Part shown: positions 1 through 10,029 of the stretch, piece after piece
Layout of the letters: the number at the start of each line of letters is the position of its first letter
Numbering within the stretch: position 1 is the first letter of the stretch
DNA from: Rhabdophis nuchalis
Taxonomy: Eukaryota; Chordata; Lepidosauria; Squamata; Natricidae
Length of the DNA: 64,000 bases
NCBI GenBank assembly: GCA_039707465.1
Contig: CM077648.1
Coordinates: 28,771,119 to 28,835,118 of the forward strand
Direction of reading: 5' to 3'
Notes under the pieces: generated by a model
The model's database searches: none
What the model was told of the DNA's origin: nothing
Seen by the model: the letters and a program-made list of their open reading frames with translations, nothing else
Made by a program: the position numbers and the translations under genes

Positions 1-689
1 AGAATAATGCAATACTAAGGCAATTTCACTGAAATTGGGATGGATTCTCACTGAGTACAGATCAAAAGAATTCTTAATTCCAACCTAATAGACGGATTAG
101 GCATGTGGATTTCATAGATTGGAATCAGTTTACCAATAGTTTCAACTTCACTCCCACTGAAACCTTCAACAAGGCCTACCCATTATGTTGTCTTGCTTTA
201 ATTTGTATCCGAATACTTCCTCTCCTCCATATAGCAATTGATGTAGTTCACATTCCTTGTCTGATTTAGCTGTAGGATTAATTCTTCCATGTCATAAATG
301 AGATCAGTTCTCAGATTAATTATTTTAGCATTTGACACTAGCATATCCATAGTCTTGAGTTTCGTCTGATAATAAAATGACAGCCAAAGAAGGCATTATA
401 TAAGAAACAAGTGGCAGCTATTTTCTGACAAATGACATCAGAAACAAATAGGACTGAAAGATGTTAAATCATTTTGGACCCCATTTCAGAAGTGGATGTG
501 GAGAAAGGCGTGGCAAGCGATCTGCTATCCATTCACACCATTTGCACTCTCCAAAACTGCCTTAAATCAGCATGTTTGGATTGACTTTTTAAAGGCATTT
601 GTTTGACTTGAGCAGTGGAAGTTTGAAATATCTCCCAGAGGCATCTTGCTTCCGTTCCCATGCTTAAATGCCCCCCCAATCCAAATCAG
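1..689. other. no gene recognised
   Basis: AT-rich sequence without a convincing coding frame, RNA gene or repeat boundary. The short open frames around 567-950 run through the SINE on both strands and are chance frames. Confidence 0.6.
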
Positions 690-1026
690 TGAGTCAGGTG
701 GCTTAACAGTTAAGACTGGGCTTGTTGGCTGGAAAGGCAGTAATTCAGGTTCAAGACCTGAGCGCCACGCAACAAGGTCAGCTTCCCATCCTTGTCCACA
801 CTGCTGCCAACCTAGTAGTTTGAAAGCATGCAAATGCAAGTTGATAGATATGTACCACTTCAATGGGAAAATAATAGCGCTCAGTGATGTGACATGCTGG
901 TCATATGTGCATAGAAACGTCTCTGGACAGCACTGGCTCAACGGGCCTTGAAACAGAGATGAGTCCTACTCCCTGTAGTCAGCAACAACTAGCAGAAGAA
1001 AATCTATAGGAACTCCTTTACCTTTT
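690..1026 (+). mobile_element. Sauria-type tRNA-derived SINE
   Basis: The 5' part has a tRNA-like promoter: an A-box-like segment at about 697-712 and a B box, ggttcaagacc, at 748-758. The body then carries the Sauria SINE landmarks in order: a 'ccaacctagtagtttgaaagcatg' type block near 808-832, a 'gacatgctggtcatatg' block near 890, and 'gaaacagagatgagtcc' near 950. The end reads cctttacctttt, the known terminal motif of this family. The copy is mutated and its target-site duplication is not clear. Family naming is from memory of the consensus. Confidence 0.8.
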
Positions 1027-1100
1027 ATGCCATAGTAGTACTTAAATACCATAATAAAAAAAAGAATATAATATAATATATAATTGACAGACAGGGAAAT

Positions 1101-1811
1101 TTGAAAACAATTGAAGAATTGGCAGAACAAAACATGAAAGTTGACTGGCTAATGTACTTCCAAATCCAAACTAAATACAATAATGATACAAAATTATATG
1201 ACATTAAAACAGAATCACATGAATTAGACAAAATTATTCAAAGCCCGGATAGAAAGATGACAGGGAGAATATATAAATTTCTCTTGAAGTACAAAATGGA
1301 AGAGGAAATTGTGAAAGAACAAATGATAAAATGGGCACAGAACTTTGGCTATAATATTGAATTAGACAAATGGGAAAAAATTTGGGGAACAAACTTAAAA
1401 ATGACATTATCAGTTGCATACAAGGAAAATCAGTACAAAATGTTTGACAGATGGCCTCTGGCACCAACAAGGTTAGCAAAAATTTCAACAAATCCCTCCC
1501 CAAAATGCTGGAAATGTGAATCAATACATGGAACATATTACCACCCATGGTGGACCTGTAAGGAGACTAAATTTTTTTGGAAAAGGATCAAAAATTGGCT
1601 GGAGGCAATAACAAGAGTTAAAATAGAATGGAAACCTGAAGTCTTCCTATTAGGAATAGTGTCTGTAAAATATAAAAAAGAAATCCAGTATTTAATAATA
1701 CATGTAATTACGGAGGCAAGGATTGCCTTTGCCCAGAAATGGAAAAATAAACTAACTCCAAGAGAAGATGAAATAATAAGAAAGGTTATGGATTATGCTG
1801 AAATTAACTAA
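1101..1811 (+). pseudogene. L1 ORF2 C-terminal fragment
   Basis: This 236-codon frame is the C-terminal domain of an L1 ORF2 protein (endonuclease/reverse transcriptase); the catalytic domains are missing. The diagnostic piece is the cysteine-histidine knuckle, CWKC followed by HGTYYH and WWTC, at roughly residues 134-153. A close relative, CWKC...GTYYHMWWTC, lies near 42940-42990. The frame breaks near 1800: homology continues in the next frame (LTKEIQRKEESEFYQIWDKW) and ends after the hAT element with a stop near 3228-3230. It is a dead 5'-truncated copy. Confidence 0.88.
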
Positions 1812-1870
1812 AGAAATCCAGAGAAAAGAAGAATCAGAATTCTACCAGATATGGGATAAATGGTATAGGT

Positions 1871-2620
1871 CAGTGGTCGGCAAACCGCGGCTCACAAGCC
1901 GCATGCGGCTCTTTGACCCCTCGAGTGCGGCTCTTCCTCCACCCTCACCGAGGGTGGGACTCCTGGGACCCGCCGGAGCAACCCTCCCTACCGGCCGCCA
2001 ATTCCCTCCCTCTCTCCCCCCACAGAGCCTTCCCAGGCGGCATGCCGGCCACTCATCTACTTCCAGGGGGTGCGGAGGCTCCGCGGGCGGGGGGAGGGAA
2101 CCGGCGTCCAGTGGGTCGCCGTTCCTTCCCCACCCCACACGGAGCCCTGGAAGTACCCTGAGCAGGTGAGCGGGCTGGCGAGCCAGGCTACTTCCAGGGT
2201 GATTGGAGGGAACCGGCGTCCAGAGGGTCGCTGTTCCTTCCCTACCCCACACGGAGCCCTGGAAGTACCCTGAGCGGGCGAGCGAATGCGGCGGGCGGCC
2301 GAGCAGGCCCGGCTAAGGCGAGCGAGTGAGTAACCACGGCGGGCTGGGCTGAGGAGGTTCCACGGGGGGGGGGCAGACAGACAGACAGAGAGAGGCACAG
2401 ACACAGAGAGAGACAAGGAGGGAGGGGGGAATCAGAGAGTGACAGACACACACACAGAGACAGGGAGAGACAGAGAGAGGGAGGTAGGGAGAGAAAGATA
2501 GAGATACAGAATGAGTGATTAAGTGCTTGAATGCGAGACAGACAGACACACACACACAGAGTGACAGAGATGAGCAGACAAAGCAGATAGAGAGAGAAAG
2601 AAAGAGAAAGAAAGAGAGAG

Positions 2621-2651
<31 letters not shown>

Positions 2652-2889
2652 GAGAGAAAGAGAGAGAAAGAGGGAGAGAAAGAGAGAGAGAAAGAGAGAG
2701 AAAGAGGGAAAGAAAGAAAGAGAGAGAGAGAGAAAGAAAGAGAGAGAGAAAGAGAGACAGAGAGAAAGAGAGAGAAATGGAGAAAGAGAGAGAGAGAAAG
2801 AGAAAGAGAGAGAAATGGAGAAAGAGAGAGAAAGAGAAAGAGAGAGAGAAAGAAAGAAAGAGAGAAAGAAAGAGTAAGATAAAGAGAAA

Positions 2890-2959
<70 letters not shown>

Positions 2960-3172
2960 ACTTATGACCACAATTGAGCCTAAAAGTTTGGTTGCTAACC
3001 AAGACCATTGTTAAGTGAGTTTCACATTTTCCAAGTTGCCCACGCCTACCCAGTCACATGACTGCTGAGCCACTCCCACAAAACAGGCCACACCTTCCGG
3101 CTCTCAAAAGAAATTTCAATTGTGGTATTGTTGATATTTGGCTCTGTTGACTAATGAGTTTGCCCACCACTG
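1871..3172. mobile_element. hAT non-autonomous DNA transposon (1.3 kb) with purine tract
   Basis: The ends are imperfect inverted repeats: cagtggtcggcaaac on the left and gtttgcccaccactg on the right. They are flanked by a perfect 8-bp duplication, gtataggt, at 1863-1870 and 3173-3180, the hAT signature. The left 500 bp is CpG-rich and contains a two-unit tandem repeat of about 112 bp (about 2090-2164 and 2205-2276). The centre is a 370-bp purine tract. The right 200 bp matches the right end of the element at 57755-59147. There is no transposase frame, so it must have been mobilised in trans. It disrupts the end of an L1 ORF2. Confidence 0.92.
2585..2961 (+). repeat. GA/GAAA polypurine microsatellite
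   Basis: About 375 bases are almost pure purine on the + strand, grading from GAGA units into a clean GAAA array at about 2890-2960. Such mirror-like R.Y tracts can in principle form triplex DNA. The long frames rich in Lys/Arg/Glu on + and Phe/Leu/Ser on - are artefacts of this repeat. Confidence 0.95.
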
Positions 3173-3456
3173 GTATAGGTGGATGGAGGAAAAGAAACAA
3201 GAACTAATGAAGGAATACAGCAAAACCTAAAAACAGTAGTTATGAGTAAAATAAGAGGGTTTAGAATGGTGAATCCAAATGAAATATAACAGAAGGGGAA
3301 ATAATATAAGATGAGCGGCTTCGATTAACAATTGCTATTAGAAAGAACAGGAAGTTCCTGTTCGTATTGTATGGTGTAAATGTAGTGTATGTCTAAGTTT
3401 TGTGTGAGTGTATTTTACATGTTTGTAAATAAAATTTATTTATTTTTTAAAAAAGA

Positions 3457-3948
3457 ATAAGTAAGCCTGCAACATTAGGCAATTATATTAGTACTATAAA
3501 AATAGCTCTAAGATAATGTTTATTATCACATGCTCAACATACATATTATTTTAATAATCTAATAATTTGTAATTTATGAAAAAAAACCTCATTGAAATTA
3601 AAATGATAATACAACAATACAAATCTTTCTAGTTTGCACCAGAGAACAACTGGTACATACTGACATTTTTGATGACAAAACTGCTTAGTTGTTTTGACTG
3701 GCTGTTTTTGAGTATGTGGGAGGAAAAATGTAAAACAATTTTTGCTAATTCATTCTTGTATGGCTTTACTTTTCATTTCACCCAAGACTAATGCAATGAT
3801 ATAACCAAGAAATTAAATTAATTTTACTATTAGTCACCAGATTATAATTGCATATATACAAAGTGTTGGGGAAAACATATATTGAAATACCGGCACAATA
3901 TTAAAAAAACTTGAAAAAAATCCTATAATTGTTTTACTGACACTTCTG
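3457..3948. other. no gene recognised
   Basis: AT-rich sequence between the L1 tail and the 160-bp MITE. No coding or repeat signature seen. Confidence 0.5.
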
Positions 3949-3956
3949 TTCTAATT

Positions 3957-4116
3957 CAGAGGTGGGTTGCCATGTTTTTTTATTACTGGTTCGGATGCAC
4001 TCATGCGCGACGCTTCTGCACATGTGCAGAAGTGTCCGGGTGTGTGGGTGGAACCTCCTGCCGCCGCTACAACCGGTTCGGTCAATGCAGGCTGAACCGG
4101 CAACAACCCACCTCTG
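3957..4116. mobile_element. 160-bp hAT MITE with perfect target-site duplication
   Basis: Terminal inverted repeats cagaggtgggttgc and gcaacaacccacctctg are flanked by a perfect 8-bp duplication, ttctaatt, at 3949-3956 and 4117-4124. The interior has a perfect 20-bp palindrome at 4013-4032 (cttctgcacatgtgcagaag) and a CpG-bearing catgcgcg motif. The inner-end phrases 'ggttcgg' and 'gctgaaccgg' are shared with 61063-61349. The 60-codon open frame across it is spurious. Confidence 0.93.
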
Positions 4117-4192
4117 TTCTAATTGATATATTAATAAAAATAATTGCTAATTGATTACCTTGATCTATAGCACTATCTTTTTACAGAAGATA

Positions 4193-4320
4193 CAGGTAGT
4201 CCTCGAGTTACGACCATTTGTTCAATGACTGTTCAAAGTTGCAGTGGTATTGAACAAATGGTATTTATGCTTCGTCCCTGAAGTTACAGCCATTGCAGCA
4301 CCTCCATAGCTTAGAAACCA
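4193..4320. mobile_element. left end of a TA-flanked (pogo/Tc1-like) MITE
   Basis: After a TA it reads caggtagtcctcgagttacg, matching the terminal repeat of the complete element at 61870-62249. The opposite terminus is missing, so it is a truncated or decayed copy. The right boundary is approximate. Confidence 0.65.
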
Positions 4321-5839
4321 GTATCCTGGTTTCTAGGTTTCACTACAACAAACTGGCTCTCTAGCATATTCACTGGGTTCTCTGGAAATCCAATTTTGGG
4401 ACTCAAAATAAAATACATTTTCATCCATATTCCTGTATGTTTAATGAATGAAAATAGAAATTCTCTGGTGTGATTATCTTATCATTAGCCACAAATTATA
4501 CTCTATGCTGCACTTATTTATTTTCAAAATAGCTTACACAACAGCGCTTATATATTTTGTATATGGTTTTTTTAATAATGTATGTTTAATATAATCCTGT
4601 TTTTCGAATGTCAATTTTTATTTGTCTACACTGAAGGTCAAGGCGAGCATGCAACCAGGCACTGGTAGCCGGCACTATCACAATGCACTTTATTCAGACA
4701 TTTCTACCAAAGAAAATAAATAATAGAACTCATTGTTTACACACTCCCTGGCCTTTCTATAACAATTGGCCCCTTTCTTCCTAAAGACTTTTACTTGCTC
4801 TATTATATGGGCCATTAATAAAGACCTTATCCAGGTTTGACCAGATTATAAGCACCTTTGATATTAAATATATCATAGCCTGCTTGGCATACTTAGAATT
4901 TGATTTTTTGGCAAAATTAGAGCAATGCCCCCTAACCCTGCTACAATGAAGTACCAGGAACTGATGCAGATATTTGAATGTGCTTAATACGCCTCCAACC
5001 AATGAAATATTCACATTTTCAAAAGTTGAATAACCAAGTAAACTGAGAAAGGGAGAAAAATTTGTAGCATGGGTGGAAGAGTTCTCCTCCTAGTTTGGCA
5101 AGAATTTCTACATAATAGAAATTTCTACATAATTAAAGTTTTATTTCCTTCCAGACAAGACTACTACAACTACCACTACTAGTATTAATAATAATAATAA
5201 TACCAATGTATTTAGATTTATATAGCTATCAGTCTCCTAATTTTTGACTCGCTTGGGGCAACAAAAGCAGAAATAGTAATAGTAAACCACCATCCCTACA
5301 GGGAAACATAATATATACATGTAAAAAAAATAACTGAGTTCAAGCTCTGATTTTATTATTGAAAGCAAATTATTTTCAGCATTTCTATTCAGAGGTCTCT
5401 CATTCGGGAAAGTTTTGTAGTCTTAATGTTTTATCTTTAATGGAAATAAAATCTCAGATAGCACCATGTGTAACTCCTGGAACTTTAAAAGAGAAAATGG
5501 GAACATGTGTACAATGAATAAATGAACCTTGGGATATTTGGAAAAAAGAAAGTAGCTCTAAAAGGCTAAAGCAGGGTAGCCCAACTTGGGGTATTCCAGA
5601 TATGTCAGAATTTTGGGAGTTTAATGTTGCTTCCCTAAATGCTTCTATACATGTAGTCATTATACAAGGAGATACTTTTGATAAACAGCATCAAAGCTGA
5701 ATAACTATATTTTGATGGTTCTGTCTTGAATGGTTTAACTTTGTTAAGTCAACGTATCTTGAATTCTATTAAGAATTCCTAGTATTAACATTCAATAAAT
5801 AAATGTTGTGAAATAACTTATCTGTTTATATATTACATG
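4321..5839. other. no gene recognised; possible small LINE tail
   Basis: No coding signal. At about 5180-5300 an AAT run followed by a 'tttagatttatatagc' phrase resembles the antisense 3' end of a squamate L2/CR1-type LINE (compare 60044-60110), but it is too short and decayed to call. The rest is AT-rich unique-looking sequence. Confidence 0.45.
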
Positions 5840-6140
5840 CAGAGATGGTATTCAGCAAGTTCTGACCAGTTCTGGAGAATCGGTAGCAGAAATTTTAAGT
5901 AGTTCAGAGAACCGGTAAATATCACCTCTGACTGGCCCCACCCCCAACTATTCTCTGCCTCCCGAGTCCCAGCTGATTGGGAGGATTTTGCAGTAACCTT
6001 CCCCAAGAGTGGGGTGGGAATGGAGATTGCACAGTATCCTTTCCCTGCCATGCCCACTAAGCCATGCCCACCATGCCATGCCACGCCCACCAAGCCATGC
6101 CCACAGAACCTGTAGTAAAAAATTTTGAATCCCACCACTG
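5840..6140. mobile_element. 301-bp hAT MITE
   Basis: Ends cagagatggtattcagcaag and ttttgaatcccaccactg are inverted repeats, flanked by 8-bp duplications with one mismatch (attacatg 5832-5839, attacctg 6141-6148). The interior holds repeated 'ccatgcccacc' units near 6045-6105, a feature of its family. Confidence 0.88.
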
Positions 6141-6505
6141 ATTACCTGAATTATAAAATCTGAAAAATTTCAAATTAGTATGCCATGATTCTCAACTAGC
6201 TATGGCAGCTCTGGGTCCTTTTTGAAGAAGGTGCGGGGTATAAATTTGAATAAAATAAAATAAATAAATAACTAAAATAACTAAAACAAGGAAATGCAAT
6301 AATAATCAGTAAATAAATAAATCTTATGAAGGATAGTAATATATTATTAATAAGAAATAGATTACTATTAAATATGGTAATAGTAATTTTGCCATTCACA
6401 ATTAATTAAATTGGTTTTGAACATATTGATAGTTTTGCTTTGGGAGTCAATATACAATCAGGAATTTGATTTGTAATGGGTGCAGAACTAAGGTTGCAAT
6501 TTAAA

Positions 6506-7985
6506 CAATAATAATAATAATAATAATAATTTTATTTCTTATAAACCGCACCCTCTCCCCACAGGGACTCGGGGCGGTGCACAGGAGGAATAAAAACAAT
6601 AGCTATATACATATGTCATTAAAAATACATTAAATTAAGTGACCTGTGCTAAAATACCCGTTAAAACTATCTAACTGGAAATCCCCCAATAAACCCTAAA
6701 AACAGAGGAGTAGCTATCCCAGGCCGGCAAGGCAGAAAAAGTGTGTTTTCAATTTAAGACGGAAGGAGCGGAGGTCCGTGGTGGTCCTAATATCGGGGGG
6801 GAGGTCGTTCCAGAGGGCTGGGCCCGCCACAGAGAGAGCCCTTCCCCTGGGCGTCGCCCGCTGACAAAGTCTAGTGGACGGCACCCGGAGAAGTCCCTCT
6901 CTGTGGGAGCGAATCGGTCGTGAGGATGTATGAGGCAGGATCCGATCCCGCAAGTAGCTAGGTCCCGAGCCATGGAGCGCTTTAAAGATGATAATTAATA
7001 CCTTGAAGCGCACCCGGAAGACAACAGGCAGCCAGTGCAGCTCGCGCAAGAGCGGTGTTACATGGGTGTACCTTGTGGTACCCATAATTGCTCGCGCGGC
7101 TGCATTCTGGACTAGCTGAAGTCTCCGGGTGCACCTCAAGGGAAGCCCCATGTAGAGAGAGTTGCAATAGTCCAGTCGGGACATCACGAGGGCATGAGTG
7201 ACTGTGCGAAGGGCGTCCCGATCCAATAGGGGGCGCAATTGGCGTACCAGGCGAACCTGGTAAAACGCCCTCCTGGCCACGGCTGCCACCTGATCTTCCA
7301 TTGACAGCCGGGTATCCAGGAGGACACCCAAATTGCACGCCCCATCCACAGGGGCAAGATGTTCGCCCCCTATGGCCAGCGATGGAATAAGCTGGTTGAA
7401 CCGGGCCGCCGGAAACCACAGCCACTCGGTCTTGGTCGGGTTTAGCTTGAGTCCGTTACTTCCCATCCAGATCCGCACGGCTTCCAGGCACTGGCACATC
7501 ACCGCTACGGCATCGTTGGGGTGGTCTGGGGTAGATATATACAGCTGGGTGTCATCAGCGTATAGATGGTACTCTACCCCAAAACCACGGATGATCTCAC
7601 CCAGCGGCTTCATGTATGTGTTGAACAGGAGGGGCGAGAGGACCGACCCCTGAGGCACCCCACATGTGAGGGGTCTCGCGGTCGACCTCTGCCCCCCTGC
7701 CAACACAAATTGCGATCGGCCAGAGAGGTAGGAGGAGAACCACCGCAAAATGGTGCCTCCCACCCCCAACCCCCCCAGCCGATGCAATAGGATACCATGG
7801 TCGATGGTATCGAAAGCCGCCGAGAGGTCTAATAGGACCAGGATGGAGGAACAACCCCCATCTCTGGCCCTCCAGAGATCATCCACCAACGCGACCAATG
7901 CCGTCTCGGTGCTATGCCCGGGCCGGAAGCCGGATTGGCGCGGATCTAGATAATCAACTTCATCCAGGTGACGGGGAAACTGTTG
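6506..7985 (-). mobile_element. L2-clade LINE, 5'-truncated, antisense
   Basis: Read on the minus strand this is the 3' half of an L2-type LINE: RT and C-terminal coding, a 3' UTR, and an AAT-type tail at 6506-6530. The 5' end stops near 7985 in the middle of the RT domain, typical of target-primed reverse transcription. It matches the copies at 10030-13505, 35021-37840, 39836-41964 and 47923-50711. Confidence 0.9.
6714..7898 (-). pseudogene. L2 ORF2 fragment (reverse transcriptase, C-terminal domain)
   Basis: A 394-codon open frame covering the RT palm and the C-terminal region of an L2/CR1-group ORF2 protein. RT motifs are visible in order: a LDLSAAFDTIDHGIL block, the GVPQGSVLSPLLFN block, and the catalytic YADDTQLY. 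The endonuclease and the RT N-terminus are missing, so the product could not retrotranspose. The frame is free of stops, suggesting a fairly recent insertion. The antisense frames inside it are shadows. Confidence 0.9.
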
Positions 7986-8302
7986 TGCATCACTGCGTTA
8001 CAATAGTAAAACTGTAGTTATGATTTCGGGCTGCTGTAAGCCACTAAACGTTGTGCAGTCCTCTATTCTGCAAATTAAATACTAAATAATAATAAAATAT
8101 GCTTCAGACTTGTTGCACACTACTAATTCAGTCCAATTTGTGATAGAGGATTAATAACCATAGACAATACTAGATAGTTGTGATAAGCCTTGAGAACTTC
8201 ACCGAACCAGCAGCGAACCAGTTGGGGAGGATAAACTATATTTCTTTGTTTTTGGAAGGAGTTTCCTTTTTTGTGGCAGAATTTCTGAAAATACTTTTGG
8301 AC
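7986..8302. other. no gene recognised
   Basis: Flanking sequence between the truncated L2 end and the SINE; nothing recognisable. Confidence 0.5.
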
Positions 8303-8546
8303 CACAGTTGCACAGTGGTTAGAGTGCAGTACTGCAGGCTACTTCTGCTGATCACTGGCTGCCAGCAGTTTGGCAGATCGAATCTCATCAGGCTCAAGGT
8401 TGACTAAGCCTTCCCTCCTTCCGAGGTGGGTAAAATGAGGACCCAGATTGTTGGGGGCCATATGCTGACTCTGTAAACCGCTTAGAGAGGGCTGGAAAGT
8501 ACTATGAAGCGGTATATAAGTCTAAGTGTTATTGCCATTGTTACTT
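8303..8546 (+). mobile_element. tRNA-derived SINE (snake-type family)
   Basis: The tRNA-like head contains an A-box-like stretch (cagtggttagagtgcag, about 8312) and a B-box-like stretch (cagatcgaatctcatc, about 8373). Its body 'aaaatgaggacccagattg' and 'gtaaaccgcttagagagg' is shared with a second copy at 14634-14873. The end decays into ATTG-like units. I recognise the family from snake genomes but cannot give a firm name. Confidence 0.8.
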
Positions 8547-9569
8547 TACATTGGAGTTAACTAAAAACACACTGTCCCTTTTGTTGTTTTCAATTATATA
8601 TTTTCCAGTTGCAATAATGCCTCTCTGCCTTCCCCACCAAAAAAGCCCATTAAGAAAAGTTTCTTCATGAGCTTCTCTCTGGGGTTTTAATAGAAGATTG
8701 GGAATGAGGGAAAGTGGACAAATAATTGTACAACAAAAGGTAAGACATTCACATTTATTTCTCCTTTTTATAAATAATTTCTAAAAGTTCTCTTTTATGA
8801 CCTGGATAATTATCTACTAAGAAAAAAAGGTATACACAGGATACTTTTCCAACATCCTACTGATCGTTGTGTTTGCTTTTGCAATTAAAAATGGTGTGAA
8901 TTAAAGTTTGAATGGCATTTTTTTCTAACATGAATTCCAACCATTTCATTCTAATTTCCTATCTAACACAATTGTCCAAATATCTCAACCCCTGGACATT
9001 TTATGCCATGGAGTAATTATAGGACTCTAAGGGTTTTTCTCTGAACACTTTGGCTTTTGCCCAGCTACACATTTTTAAAATTAGCAGGTATCGTGAATTA
9101 CATTGTTAAGTTTTTGTTTCCCAAAATCTGAATTCAGACTTGATCCTGGATATTTATTTTCTTAGAATAAGTTTCTTGAAACCAACTGTGTGTGTGTGTG
9201 TGTGTGTGTGTGTTTCTGTGTTAGAGAAGCATAGTTGTTTTTCAACATGTAAATCATGGTGAACAATCAGAACAAGAAAACCTCAATTGTTACTGTTTGT
9301 TTTCTGGAGATGGGACTAGTTTTCTGGAGATTCACATTTCCAGTGTAAGCTCTTAGGCAGATCATCATCTCTAAGTCTCGCTCATCACAAGCTGCTCACT
9401 TTATGTCTACTCATTGGCAAAATCAACCATTCTTAAGCAGTGAGAAGTAAACTTCCTTTCCCTCAAATCCAAAGTTACACAAATGTGCAAGCATTTAATC
9501 TCTACAGATCTTTCAGTCAGATCTTTGTGACATGCTGTTGCAAAAAAAGCAACTGGGCAAAAAGAAGTA
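8547..9569. other. no gene recognised; TG microsatellite
   Basis: AT-rich sequence with a TG dinucleotide run at about 9185-9212. No coding frame, RNA gene or transposon end is evident in the remainder. Confidence 0.55.
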
Positions 9570-9803
9570 CAGGTAGTTTTCTATTAACAACCACAATTAA
9601 CTCAATCATTAAGTGAGTTGTTAAGTGGTCACTAAATGAAACTATCATCGTGTTTATGATTTTACTTCAGCTTTTTTTATTTATTTACAGACTTACAAAG
9701 GTGGTAAATGCAAGAACTGGCTGACAGTTGCTAAATTTCTTTTTCCACCACTGTAAATGTAAAGGGTCACTAAATGAGGCAGCCACTAAATGAAGACCAC
9801 CTG
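9570..9803. mobile_element. 234-bp TA-flanked MITE (pogo/Tc1-like)
   Basis: Bounded by TA at 9568-9569 and 9804-9805, with ends caggtagttttctattaaca and aatgaagaccacctg. The inner phrases 'ccacaattaa' and 'ttaagtgagttgttaag' are shared with the 380-bp element at 61870-62249. The TA duplication plus CAG...CTG ends fit pogo/Tigger-type elements. The superfamily assignment is inferred from ends only. Confidence 0.75.
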
Positions 9804-10029
9804 TAGGATGGCGGTCAATTATGGTTTATTTGTGGCTGTAAAAACAACAACAAGGTTGGACAAGGGAGGAGTTGAAAGGTAAGTCTATTAATATCTATTT
9901 TTAATATCTATTTAACATCTATTCTATTATTCATTTTAACATCTTTATTATGTATTTATAACATCTGTTTTCACAGTTTTTAACATCATCGTAGCCAATT
10001 GTAGCCCTAGATTAACAGCTTGACCCATT

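Larger units (their letters stand above)
1085..3456 (+). mobile_element. L1 LINE 3' end, split by a hAT element
   Basis: The 3' end of an L1: ORF2 C-terminal coding sequence at 1101-1862, resuming after the hAT insertion at 3173-3229, then a 3' UTR ending in an A-rich tail near 3430-3456. The 5' side is truncated inside ORF2. The same domain recurs at 42218-43327, which confirms the family and the reading frame. Confidence 0.85.

Noticed and set aside
2313..3008. Long Ser/Leu/Phe-rich and Lys/Arg/Glu-rich frames at 2.3-3.0 kb and 58.4-59.0 kb
   Set aside because: They are translations of GA/GAAA microsatellites with no start context or homology.
3972..4154. 60-codon frame at 3972-4154
   Set aside because: Lies across a MITE and its flank; no conservation or domain.
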